Source: JAWPMT01 sp965601475 (GTDB lineage Bacteria; Bacteroidota; Bacteroidia; Cytophagales; Cyclobacteriaceae). Taken from it: DNA of 64,000 bases. Below are positions 43,335 to 51,774 of the stretch, piece by piece. Position numbers and translations under genes: made by a program. The DNA is taken from NCBI GenBank assembly GCA_965601475.1, contig OZ271832.1, positions 1,364,001 to 1,428,000 of the forward strand. Reading direction: 5' to 3'. Each line of letters begins with the position of its first letter. Position 1 is the stretch's first letter. The notes under the pieces are model-generated. The model ran no database searches. It worked only from the letters and a program-made list of their open reading frames with translations, and was not told the DNA's origin.

Positions 43335-43886
43335 ATGCCCAGGATCGTTGCGGAGAAGATTGACTGGATAAAATCGGGATTTGAGCTTTTTGCGGCTCAA
43401 GGGGAAGCGGGTATTGTGGTAGAGAAAATGGCTGCCAAGCTGAAGTGCAATCGGTCCAGCTTTTATTGGCATTTCCATTCCAAAAAAGAATTCATCGGTG
43501 AAATCATTAAGCATTGGGTGCATGTCGACACCAATCAAATCATCACGCTGACCCAGCGGTCTGCCACAGCCCGTCAGCAATTCGAAAAACTCGTCGAGGT
43601 GGTGTTCAGAAAAGACCCACACGTAGATTTCGTATTTCACATCAAGCGCTATGCACTGAAAGACAAAACCATCCAGAAGATCATAGATGATGTCGACGAG
43701 CTGCGAATCGGGTATGTTTCTGAGTTGCTACGTAAGCTGAATGTGCCTCATGAGGATGCAGAAATTCAGTCGAGGTTGTTTTACAAATATCTGATCGGCT
43801 ATCATGAAATGATCCGGTACAAACCGCAGAAAGGAAATTACACCGATGAGGTCTGGAAGGAACTCTCGCAATTCATTTCGATCTAG
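43335..43886 (+). CDS. TetR-family transcriptional repressor
   Basis: The protein is 183 aa. The HTH domain covers residues 5-50 (DWIKSGFELFAAQGEAGIVV, EKMAAKLKCNRSSFYWHFHSKKEF), with the usual FYWHF recognition-helix end. The C-terminal ligand domain is helical (YVSELLRKLNVPHEDAEIQS). Upstream, a 26-bp palindrome overlaps the promoter, so autorepression is very likely. The SRPBCC gene starts 3 bp after its stop and is co-regulated. Confidence 0.9.
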   Translation: MPRIVAEKIDWIKSGFELFAAQGEAGIVVEKMAAKLKCNRSSFYWHFHSKKEFIGEIIKHWVHVDTNQIITLTQRSATARQQFEKLVEVVFRKDPHVDFVFHIKRYALKDKTIQKIIDDVDELRIGYVSELLRKLNVPHEDAEIQSRLFYKYLIGYHEMIRYKPQKGNYTDEVWKELSQFISI

Positions 43887-43888
43887 GC

Positions 43889-44416
43889 ATGCAATACCAC
43901 AGACTCATTTTGATCGCCAGCTTGATACTGACAAAGCAGCTAGATACCATGGCACAAGCCGAATACACCATCAGCATAGAACTATCGCAAACCCGAGAAG
44001 AGGTATGGTCAGTGATTACTGACTTTCCGACCTACGAAAGGTGGAACTCGATCCTCTCCCTACGCAAGAATGACAACCTGGAGGTAGGCCGCAAATTTCA
44101 TGTAACGATCCACAATCACGGTAAAGATTCAAATTTCAAGGCAATGACCCTCTCCAACGAAATCAACCATTCATTCTCGGCACGACAGAGGATGTTGGGA
44201 AAGTGGTTTTTTTCTGCCACCCACTACTTCATTGTCGAAGATATCGGTGAGGCTGAAGTACGATTTACCCAACAATGGCAACTCACAGGCATTGTGAGCA
44301 AGCTATTCAGGAAGTCCATCACGAAACAGTTGGCGCGTTTCAAAACCATGAACGAGGAACTGAAGGAGCATTTGGAAAACAGTAGCATCTCCCGGGAACC
44401 GGCTAAAGCACTTTGA
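43889..44416 (+). CDS. SRPBCC-family protein (polyketide cyclase/START-like)
   Basis: The protein is 175 aa starting 3 bp after the TetR stop. An N-terminal hydrophobic segment (residues 3-18) may be a signal peptide. The SRPBCC core shows YTISIELSQTREEVWSVITD and FPTYERWNSILSL, NEINHSFSARQRMLGKWFFS and VRFTQQWQLTGIVSKLFRKS, ending in a long C-terminal helix that lines a ligand pocket. It may bind the hydrophobic effector that the TetR repressor senses. Its end overlaps the convergent outer-membrane gene by 14 bp. Confidence 0.75.
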   Translation: MQYHRLILIASLILTKQLDTMAQAEYTISIELSQTREEVWSVITDFPTYERWNSILSLRKNDNLEVGRKFHVTIHNHGKDSNFKAMTLSNEINHSFSARQRMLGKWFFSATHYFIVEDIGEAEVRFTQQWQLTGIVSKLFRKSITKQLARFKTMNEELKEHLENSSISREPAKAL

Positions 44417-45617
44417 ACCGGTAACCCAAAGCAAAGCGGGAGATACCAAAATCAGAATCAAAACCTTCGTGGGGAATGCCAGCGACAAAATCCTGCGGCT
44501 CCCACTGTTCAAAACTGTGTGAAAACTCCAGGAAAAAGGCTTTGTACAAACCAATGGTAAATTCTGCGCGCAACCCACCCTCAAAGAAGAGGCTGGGTTT
44601 CAGATCATAGGTTTCTCCACTCTCATTGATCAAGCGTGTGTACTCAGGGTTGAAATAGGTGGTGACTCCTGCAGCTATCATGGGTTGAAGCGTCACGGAC
44701 TTCCGAACATTGATCTTGTAGGCGCCATATGCCGCCACCTGGAGACGATTGGGTGAATGCCGATCGACATTTATTTTCTCGTCTGCGTTTTCCACGGTGA
44801 CAAATGTGGTTCGACCGGGTAAGAACGGATCCGGTATTTCGGTACGGATGGGTTCACCTTTCTTGATCTTCAAGGTAGAGGTATAGAAGAAATGATTCTG
44901 TATGGCCAGGCTTGTACCTACCTGAAATTGTCGGAGATCATAGGACAACACTAGCTTCGCAAATTTCTCCACCAGACTCACATTGTATGTTGTGGGATGT
45001 CCGTAAGTGAGATCTTCATACTGATAGTTTATTCCTCCCACACCAAGTCCCGCGGAGAAGCCCACGGATATACCATTGTCAATTCTGCGTTGCCTGGATG
45101 GCTTTACTGGCAAGGGTGGTGGATTCAATTGAAGGGATTGGTCTTTCCCTCCATTTGAGAGCAAAATACTGACGGGCTCACCTCCACGACGAATTCGCAT
45201 AGGACCGCGGTCATTGTTGAAATCTCTATCCTGATCCTGATCCACAAACAACGTGATACGATTGGTGCGGTAATTGGCAGCGAGCCAAACGATAATGGAT
45301 GGATCATCTATTTCTCCTGACACACCGACCAGCACCACGACATGGTCAAAATCGTTAAGATCTGGCGGCGTGATGACGAGAGAAGAAGGTAGCTTATGCG
45401 TAGTCAATTCCTGAAGGCCCCTCAGATCCAGGGTGGCGTATTTGTATTCCAGCTCAAAGAACTCGACTGGATCTTCTTCCTGTTGTGACTGCCCGGCGGA
45501 CAGATTCACTCTGAATTGGTCAGGAAGTATCGGTACCTGTGCCACCACAGGTCCCCAGAAAAAAAGACCAAACAGTAGCAGTACTGTCAGTCTTGGCCAG
45601 GTAGAATTGCTTTTCAC
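44403..45617 (-). CDS. Outer-membrane beta-barrel protein with N-terminal periplasmic domain
   Basis: The protein is about 404 aa. GTG 45617 is preferred over GTG 45650 because MKSNSTWPRLTVLLLFGLFF then forms a normal signal peptide; no ATG is available. Residues 40-180 form a soluble strand-rich domain with an acidic DQDQDRDFNNDRG stretch that could bind calcium. From about residue 190 (GISVGFSAGLGVGGINYQYE) it becomes a barrel of alternating strands (LVLSYDLRQFQVGTSLAIQN) ending in FALGYRFKVL. Function unknown. It is convergent with the SRPBCC gene. Confidence 0.6.
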   Translation of the reverse strand: MKSNSTWPRLTVLLLFGLFFWGPVVAQVPILPDQFRVNLSAGQSQQEEDPVEFFELEYKYATLDLRGLQELTTHKLPSSLVITPPDLNDFDHVVVLVGVSGEIDDPSIIVWLAANYRTNRITLFVDQDQDRDFNNDRGPMRIRRGGEPVSILLSNGGKDQSLQLNPPPLPVKPSRQRRIDNGISVGFSAGLGVGGINYQYEDLTYGHPTTYNVSLVEKFAKLVLSYDLRQFQVGTSLAIQNHFFYTSTLKIKKGEPIRTEIPDPFLPGRTTFVTVENADEKINVDRHSPNRLQVAAYGAYKINVRKSVTLQPMIAAGVTTYFNPEYTRLINESGETYDLKPSLFFEGGLRAEFTIGLYKAFFLEFSHSFEQWEPQDFVAGIPHEGFDSDFGISRFALGYRFKVL

Positions 45618-45748
45618 GCGAGGTAGGTTTGACCTCAAAACACCTGGCACTCCCCATCCCCGAAAGAATTTGGCTGGGCTTTTTTACAAAAACCTAGGGC
45701 TTATGGGAATGGACAAAGCCTCCGGGGAGGAGTTCTGCGTGTTAGGGG

Positions 45749-46741
45749 TCACAGTGACCTAATCACCTCGATGGTCATCTCCAATATCTCACGGGTGGAC
45801 CGGGCGTTGTCCCAATGACCGGTTGTGACCACCACCGCCTCCTTCGAAGGAACGACGACGATTTGCTGTCCTCCGCTGCCTCCCGCAAAGAAGAAATAGG
45901 GGTCGTCCGTTTTGGAGGTCATCCACAGATAGCCATAGTCCATGAGAGAAGTAGCATCATAGGCTTTCCCATGGATGGTGCGTACCCATTGTGTTGGCAC
46001 CACTTGCTGACCTTGGTATCGACCTTCTCGCAATAACATTTTGCCGATTTTCAACATATCAGCCGGCCGCAAAGCGAGTTCTGAGTTACCGTAATATTCC
46101 CCGGCTGCGTCTTGTGACCAGTCCAGGGTGTCGATCCCGAGCGGTTCAAACAAGTTTATTCTCGCAAATTCCAGTGTGGACATCTCAGTGGCTCTGGACA
46201 AGACCCCGGACAACAGATGAGCAACAGCAGAATTGTATGAAAACCTTTGGCCGGGAATCGTGTCCATCGGAAAGTTCTCCAGCAAAAAACAGTGCGGATC
46301 CTCATTGAACCACCAGTCATCCTTGATGAGTGCCCGATTGTTCCATGCGATTCCGGATTGCATGAGCAAGAGGTGCTCGATGGTAATGTCTGCCTTGGCC
46401 TGAAACATCTCATTCTGCTCACACTCAGAAAAAAATTCAAGGACCAACTGGTCCAGTCCCTCAAGATAACCCTGGTCGATGGCGATCCCCACCAGAAGCC
46501 CTACCACACTCTTAGTGATGGACTTGAGGTTGTTCAAATCCGAAGGTGCGAAATTGTTGTAGTAGGAGGAAAAAATGACTTCGTCTTCCAGCATAACAAT
46601 GAAACTGTGCAAGTCCGCTGCAAGGATTGTATCAGCTTTCATCGTGCGGTTCAGAATCTCCTGCACATCATTTCCATTTTGTGAAAATGCCCACCTCCCC
46701 AACAGTAAGCATAGTGCCAGTAGCAAGATGGCCTTTCTCAT
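45749..46741 (-). CDS. Secreted serine hydrolase (beta-lactamase class C fold)
   Basis: The protein is 330 aa. A signal peptide ends at WAFSQ (residue 21). The SxxK motif is SITK (Ser74-Lys77), the second motif is YNS (Tyr169) in RFSYNSAVAHLL, and the third, usually KTG/HxG, appears as FAGGSGGQQ. It is a DD-peptidase/esterase-type enzyme rather than a true beta-lactamase. Its ATG overlaps the stop of the NTF2-like gene by 4 bp, so it is second in a two-gene operon. Confidence 0.8.
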   Translation of the reverse strand: MRKAILLLALCLLLGRWAFSQNGNDVQEILNRTMKADTILAADLHSFIVMLEDEVIFSSYYNNFAPSDLNNLKSITKSVVGLLVGIAIDQGYLEGLDQLVLEFFSECEQNEMFQAKADITIEHLLLMQSGIAWNNRALIKDDWWFNEDPHCFLLENFPMDTIPGQRFSYNSAVAHLLSGVLSRATEMSTLEFARINLFEPLGIDTLDWSQDAAGEYYGNSELALRPADMLKIGKMLLREGRYQGQQVVPTQWVRTIHGKAYDATSLMDYGYLWMTSKTDDPYFFFAGGSGGQQIVVVPSKEAVVVTTGHWDNARSTREILEMTIEVIRSL

Positions 46742-47172
46742 TTTACATCAAACATCCAGAAGACATCCATAATCACCCATTTACCCTCGAGCTTAGCCAG
46801 GTGCACATATTCCTTCCAGCGTGTATTTGGGTATCCCGTGTGGAGAATGGCCGAGGCAAAATACCGATCGACAAAAACATCGAGCACCTGATTGTCCTGT
46901 TGAGCTCTTGGCAACGGCGGTTTACTACTCATCAGCTGACGCAAGTCTTCCTTACGGAAATCCTCACTCAAGTCACCATAGCTGTCCAGGCCCCGCTTCG
47001 ATAACCTGGGATGTAAGTATTGCTGCATGACATCGTAGTCATTGATAAAAAAGTTCTCGATGTAGCCGAGAACGGCCTGTTCTACCTGATCATGCTCCGC
47101 ATCAGCTCCTTGAGCACACACCAAATTCTCCTGCAAGGGAACAAGCAGGAGTAAAAATATTCCAACTTTCAT
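46738..47172 (-). CDS. Secreted NTF2-like protein (lumazine-binding-like)
   Basis: The protein is 144 aa. MKVGIFLLLLVPLQENLVCAQ is a signal peptide. The putative-lumazine-binding NTF2 domain includes VEQAVLGYIENFFINDYDVM, QQYLHPRLSKRGL and YVHLAKLEGKWVIMDVFWMF. It is the first gene of an operon with the serine hydrolase (4-bp overlap). Two tandem palindromic operators lie directly upstream. Confidence 0.7.
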   Translation of the reverse strand: MKVGIFLLLLVPLQENLVCAQGADAEHDQVEQAVLGYIENFFINDYDVMQQYLHPRLSKRGLDSYGDLSEDFRKEDLRQLMSSKPPLPRAQQDNQVLDVFVDRYFASAILHTGYPNTRWKEYVHLAKLEGKWVIMDVFWMFDVK

Positions 47173-47178
47173 GCTATA

Positions 47179-47216
47179 AAACTAAGTAATTAGTTTATAA
47201 ACTAAGTAATTAGTTT
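47179..47216. promoter_or_regulatory. Two tandem copies of an 18-bp palindromic site
   Basis: AAACTAAGTAATTAGTTT occurs at 47179-47196 and again, identical, at 47199-47216, with period 20 bp. Each copy has 7-bp arms (AAACTAA/TTAGTTT). They begin 7 bases before the start of the NTF2-like gene and face the ALDH gene 172 bp away. Two identical dyads two helical turns apart suit cooperative binding by a TetR- or MarR-type dimer. Confidence 0.65.
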
Positions 47217-47387
47217 CAATTCAAAGTAGCACTGCTATGATTCGAGTTACAGGCACATGCATAAAGAATGGAAAATACCTCGGCAATCATGGACCAATTG
47301 CAGCAACTGTGCCAGCCTCAGACTCATCAGAACATTTCTTATCTTCAATTCATTCTATTCCCATGACAACCTTAACTGAACCTACCT

Positions 47388-48932
47388 ATGCCTAAACATT
47401 TGCTTCCGCAAGCTGAGTGGAACGTATTGCTTGCTCAGCTTAAATCTGCTGCACCTGAAGCCTTCAATGAAAATGGTGAGCTACTCAACCTCGTGAATGG
47501 AAAATGGGGGAATCCCGGAAACCTGAAGCCTTTCAATTCCTGTGTAGACGGGACTCTGCTGGGGCACTATCCCATGCTACGTGGACCCGAAGGGAAGGAG
47601 GCTGTGGAGTTTTGCGCTAAAGAATTCAAATCCTGGAGCAAAACCAACCTCAATCGTCGACGTGAACTGGTGACGGCCGCTCTCGATGAAATCAGCAACT
47701 ACCGTGAGTTGCTGGCTTATGTGCTCGTTTGGGAAATTGGCAAACCCTATGCGCAGTCCCTTGATAGCGTGGACAGATGCATAGATGGGGTGAGGTGGTA
47801 TGTGGAGCATATTGAGGAAATGATGAAAGACCGAACGCCTTTGGGTGTAATATCGAATATTGCATCCTGGAACTATCCGCTCTCTGTCTTGGTACATGCC
47901 TGTCTGGTGCAAGTACTTGCGGGTAATTCGGTCATCGCAAAAACCCCTTCCGATGGTGGCCTGTGGTCCTTGACCTTGTGTTTCGCAATTGCTAAACGTC
48001 ACGGCTTACCAGTATCTCTTATCAGTGGCTCTGGAGGGGTTTTAAGCGAAGCTCTTGTAACCCACGATTCAGTCGATTGCCTTTCCTACGTGGGTGGAAA
48101 AAGTAATGGTCGGATGATTGCCACCTCCCTGTATGACAAGAACAAGAGATACATGTTGGAAATGGAGGGGATCAATAGCTATGGCGTCTGGGATTTCACC
48201 GACTGGGACAATCTGGCCAAGCAGATCAAATCTGGCTTCAAATACGGAAAACAGCGCTGCACAGCTTATGTGAGGTTCGTAGTGCAGCGAACACTTTTCC
48301 CAAAGTTCCTCGAAATGTACCTGCCGGTACTCAAATCACTGACCTACGGCCACCCACTACTAGTGGAGGAAGGGCAATCGGAAGCACCCGACTATGATTT
48401 TGGTCCCCTGATCAACTCCAGAAAAGTCAGTGACGTTAACGTAATGCTCAATGACGCCATCGGCAAGGGGGCCGTTAGTATCTACCAGGGAGAATTCGAT
48501 GACGACAATTTCCTTCCGCACCAGGACATGTCCTCCTATTTTGCCCCAGCCTCACTCCTCAACCTACCTAGGAATGCCCAGCTCTACCACAACGAACCCT
48601 TCGGCCCACTCGATAGTATTGTACTGGTCGACAACAAAGAGGAGCTTATCACTGAAATGAATGTCTCCAACGGTGCCCTGGTATCGTCCATCGCTTGCGA
48701 CAATGAAAATGAAAGTCGTGAAATTGCCATGCAACTCAGAGGTTACAAGGTGGGGATCAATAAGGTGAAATCCCGCGGGGATAAAGAAGCTACCTTTGGC
48801 GGCTTGGGTGAATCTTGGAAAGGATGTTTTGTCGGTGGAAAATACTTGGTACAGGCTGTCACAAACTCTGAGAAAGGCGAGCAATTGTATGGCAACTTTC
48901 CTGAGTATTTCCTATTGCCGGAACAACGATAG
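47388..48932 (+). CDS. NAD(P)-dependent aldehyde dehydrogenase
   Basis: The protein is 514 aa, the standard ALDH length. The Asn of SWNYP (Asn162), the cofactor Lys in VIAKTPSDGG (Lys185), the glycine-rich loop GSGGVLSE, the general base region MLEMEGIN (Glu258) and the nucleophile Cys291 in YGKQRCTAYV are all present. EMEG in place of the usual ELGG is a deviation seen in some acyl-aldehyde and GapN-like members. It oxidises an aldehyde in the cytoplasm. The two palindromes at 47179-47216 may regulate both directions. Confidence 0.85.
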   Translation: MPKHLLPQAEWNVLLAQLKSAAPEAFNENGELLNLVNGKWGNPGNLKPFNSCVDGTLLGHYPMLRGPEGKEAVEFCAKEFKSWSKTNLNRRRELVTAALDEISNYRELLAYVLVWEIGKPYAQSLDSVDRCIDGVRWYVEHIEEMMKDRTPLGVISNIASWNYPLSVLVHACLVQVLAGNSVIAKTPSDGGLWSLTLCFAIAKRHGLPVSLISGSGGVLSEALVTHDSVDCLSYVGGKSNGRMIATSLYDKNKRYMLEMEGINSYGVWDFTDWDNLAKQIKSGFKYGKQRCTAYVRFVVQRTLFPKFLEMYLPVLKSLTYGHPLLVEEGQSEAPDYDFGPLINSRKVSDVNVMLNDAIGKGAVSIYQGEFDDDNFLPHQDMSSYFAPASLLNLPRNAQLYHNEPFGPLDSIVLVDNKEELITEMNVSNGALVSSIACDNENESREIAMQLRGYKVGINKVKSRGDKEATFGGLGESWKGCFVGGKYLVQAVTNSEKGEQLYGNFPEYFLLPEQR

Positions 48933-48939
48933 CCCACGT

Positions 48940-50046
48940 ATGGGAGTTAGTAGGTTCGGTTTGTTCGCCACGGCTTGGGTATTGTGCAGCAACATATCCT
49001 TAGCCCAGCAACGAGATTTTGAGCAATCAGTCAACGAAATCATCCGCCAACACAGAATACCAGCCCTGTCTCTTGCGTACTTTGACGATGGCACTATCCA
49101 TAGCCTTCAGGCATGGGTGGAGAGTAATGTATTTGATTCGGAGATTGATGACCAGACCATTTTTTCTGCCGCTTCGCTTAGCAAGCCGATAACGGCCTAC
49201 ATTACACTGCGGCTGATGGAGCAAGGAAAAATTCATTTGGACACTCCACTTGCCGAATATCACGATTACGAGGATCTCATTTCCGAAACAGGCTATGGTC
49301 GGGTCACTCCCAGAATGGTCTTGACCCACACCTCCGGTTTGCCGAACTGGCGCGAGGGGGACTTGAGGTTTATTCATACTCCAGGATTAAGATTCAGCTA
49401 TTCGGGTGAGGGATTTTACTGGCTACAGCAGGTCTTGGAGCATATCGAGAATAAGGCTTTTGAAGCTATTGCCGAAGAATGGGTATTCGAACCCCTGGCC
49501 ATGAATCGTTCGAGCTTTGTCTGGGAAGGCAGATTCGAGGGCAACTACGCCATTCCACAAAACATTGTCATGTTTCCATCGGAGAAATGGAAGCCTGCAT
49601 CTCCAAATGCTGCCGGTTCTTTGCAGACCACCGCAACAGACTATGCAAAGTTCCTACAAGAGCTGGCTGAGCCCAAATTTATCACCATCAAAACCCGCGA
49701 CGCGATGCTGAGCAGTCAGGTACTGGTCAAATCCTACGAAAAGGGACAACAAACCGTGAGTTGGGGATTGGGGATAGGAATACAGGAAACCGCGGAAGGA
49801 CGCGAATGCTGGCACTGGGGGAACAATGGCAACGTCAGGTCCTACTTCGCCTATTCACTCGCAAGAAAAAAGGGTGTGATCTACCTAACCAACAGCAAGA
49901 ACGGATTGGCTATGACCAACAAGATCACAGATTTGTTCCTTGGCACCGATCAACCCGGATACCGTTGGAACGGGTTCAAAAGTCAGGGAAAATGGTATCG
50001 CATCGGAGCTATTTTCAAGCGAAAAAATGTGGTGAGAGCCGAATAA
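48940..50046 (+). CDS. Secreted serine hydrolase (beta-lactamase class C fold)
   Basis: The protein is 368 aa from ATG 48940, 7 bp after the ALDH stop; the frame is open further upstream, inside the ALDH gene. The signal ends at SLAQ (23). Catalytic motifs are SLSK (Ser79-Lys82), YSG (Tyr154) in RFSYSGEGFYW, and HWGNNG as the third motif. The region HTSGLPNW is the hallmark of class C-like esterases/peptidases. It is probably co-transcribed with ALDH, although no functional link is clear. Confidence 0.85.
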   Translation: MGVSRFGLFATAWVLCSNISLAQQRDFEQSVNEIIRQHRIPALSLAYFDDGTIHSLQAWVESNVFDSEIDDQTIFSAASLSKPITAYITLRLMEQGKIHLDTPLAEYHDYEDLISETGYGRVTPRMVLTHTSGLPNWREGDLRFIHTPGLRFSYSGEGFYWLQQVLEHIENKAFEAIAEEWVFEPLAMNRSSFVWEGRFEGNYAIPQNIVMFPSEKWKPASPNAAGSLQTTATDYAKFLQELAEPKFITIKTRDAMLSSQVLVKSYEKGQQTVSWGLGIGIQETAEGRECWHWGNNGNVRSYFAYSLARKKGVIYLTNSKNGLAMTNKITDLFLGTDQPGYRWNGFKSQGKWYRIGAIFKRKNVVRAE

Positions 50047-50097
50047 TTCTTTCACCAGACCCCAGATCTGGCATAATTATCGGAGATTCGGACTTCA

Positions 50098-51090
50098 ATG
50101 AAGGTCCTGATCATTCAAACAGCTTTCCTAGGTGATGTCATATTGACTACACCCCTCATAGAAACAATAAAATCGGAATTTCCCGAAAGCGAAATAGACA
50201 TACTGGTCAGGAAGGGTAATGAAGGAGTCTTCAACGGACACCCTCACCTTCGGGATGTGCTATTGCTCGATAAAAAAAGGAAATATCAGGAGGTCGTGAG
50301 ACTGGTGAAAACGATAAGAAGCCAGTATTATGACTACCTGATCAACGCTCAAAGGTTCCTGACCACAGGTCTGCTTACCTGTTTGTCCGGAGCGAAGGAG
50401 ACCATTGGCTTTGACAAGAACCCGCTTTCTTTTTGCTTCTCACAAAAAGTGGGGCATGAAATCTCACCAGACGGACAATCTCATGAGGTGGATCGCAATC
50501 TCTCTTTGCTGGATTCGCTCTGTAAAACGAAAATTCGGAAGCCCAGACTGTATACCTCCAACCATCAGCCGAACATCCTGGTGAAGGGGCCCTATATCTG
50601 CATGGCACCATGCTCTAAATGGTTTACCAAGGAATGGCCCCGGGAAAAATGGGCAGCACTCATCCAAAAAATTCCATCGCAATACCACATTTACCTTATT
50701 GGTGCCAAGGAGGACATCATCCCTTGTCAGCATATTCATGAGCAAAGTGGCGGAAGCTCCCGAGTAGAGGTCGTAGCGGGGCAATTGAAAATGATGGAAT
50801 CGGCTCATCTGATTGAACATGCGGAAATGACCTTTACCAACGACTCCGGCCCTCTACATTTCGCTTCGGCAACCAATGCCCCCGTCACAGCCATTTTTTG
50901 CTCGACCATTCCTGCCTTCGGTTTTGGACCCTTGTCTGACCATTCGGTAATTGTAGAAACGAAACACAAGCTGGACTGTAGACCCTGCGGATTGCATGGC
51001 AAAAAGGCCTGTCCCTTGGGTCATTTCAAATGTGGTGATATCGACGCGGATGAGGTCTTGTTGCGCTCAGGGTTGAAAACCACACCATGA
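50098..51090 (+). CDS. Glycosyltransferase family 9 (heptosyltransferase-like)
   Basis: The protein is 330 aa. It starts MKVLIIQTAFLGDVILTTPL, the GT9 nucleotide-sugar pocket opening, and has KWFTKEWPREKWAALI, IYLIGAKED and TNDSGPLHFASATNAP, the GT9 donor-site motif. The C-terminal CRPCGLHGKKACPLGHFKC is a cysteine motif frequent in Bacteroidota GT9 proteins. It would add a heptose or hexose to the lipopolysaccharide core at the inner membrane. It lies 52 bp after the serine hydrolase. Confidence 0.9.
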   Translation: MKVLIIQTAFLGDVILTTPLIETIKSEFPESEIDILVRKGNEGVFNGHPHLRDVLLLDKKRKYQEVVRLVKTIRSQYYDYLINAQRFLTTGLLTCLSGAKETIGFDKNPLSFCFSQKVGHEISPDGQSHEVDRNLSLLDSLCKTKIRKPRLYTSNHQPNILVKGPYICMAPCSKWFTKEWPREKWAALIQKIPSQYHIYLIGAKEDIIPCQHIHEQSGGSSRVEVVAGQLKMMESAHLIEHAEMTFTNDSGPLHFASATNAPVTAIFCSTIPAFGFGPLSDHSVIVETKHKLDCRPCGLHGKKACPLGHFKCGDIDADEVLLRSGLKTTP

Positions 51091-51289
51091 TTAGCAGAAT
51101 AGCTGGCCATGATGTCTGACCTTTTGTGGTCACCGTCGATCCGACACCGCGCAAGACAATACGTTCATTGGCCTATATTGAAGATCCTCTATGGTTGGCA
51201 TTGAGATTACCAGTGACGTTTTGTGATAAGGTATGGCATAGCGTGACCAATTACCGCTTCATTTGCTAAACGGCTGCGACAATGGCGCC

Positions 51290-51625
51290 ATCTGTCAGGT
51301 CGGAGCGCAGCATTCCACCGACACACCGCAGCCTTTGACTGTAGGACCTCAGACATCCACGGTAGCTCCGCTAAGATCAACTGACCTGACGCAACCCTCC
51401 ACTGATGCAACACAGCTTTCAACTGAAGCACCGCAGCCTTTAACTGTTGCACCTCAAACATTCACTATGGCGCCGCAACCACCAACGAGCGCAACCCAAC
51501 AATCGACAGCCTCAACGCAGCATCTGACTGGCGCACCTCAGCCCTCAACTGTTGGACCCCAGAAATCTATTGTACCTCCGCAGCCATCAGCAGTCACAAC
51601 CTGGCTTCTAGCTGTAGTCGCTTGG
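51290..51625. repeat. 21-bp minisatellite, about 16 units
   Basis: From 51290 the sequence can be cut into consecutive 21-bp units with no insertion or deletion (for example units at 51311, 51332, 51437 and 51458). On the plus strand they encode a heptapeptide like xSTVAPQ or PLTVAPQ in an open frame (51263-51676). On the minus strand they encode a heptad like EVQQLKA/AVLQLKA, broken by stop codons in at least three units. Neither reading has a recognised gene product. A decayed coiled-coil gene on the minus strand is a reasonable explanation, as is a low-complexity Pro/Thr/Gln protein on the plus strand. Confidence 0.75.
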
Positions 51626-51705
51626 TGCTGGACTCATGCACGCCCGAGTACATACCGTTCAATAACGACAACCTGAATGGGCACTAAGCTCCCTTTGCAA
51701 CGAGA

Positions 51706-51752
51706 AAGGGGTACCTCAAAAGACCTCTAACAAGGCTTTCGAGACACCCCTT
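51706..51752 (-). terminator. Possible hairpin downstream of katG
   Basis: AAGGGGT (51706-51712) and ACCCCTT (51746-51752) are complementary across 33 bases, beginning 23 bases past the katG stop on the minus strand. No long T-tract follows, so this is a weak terminator candidate. Confidence 0.3.
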
Positions 51753-51774
51753 CAAACACTTTCGCTTGCTACAA

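Noticed and set aside
45749..46741. True class C beta-lactamase (antibiotic resistance gene)
   Set aside because: The SxxK and Tyr motifs are present but the third motif is GGSGG, not KTG. The general serine-hydrolase/esterase reading is safer. The same caution applies to 48940-50046.
51290..51625. CRISPR array
   Set aside because: The units are contiguous 21-bp degenerate repeats without spacers, and no cas gene is nearby.
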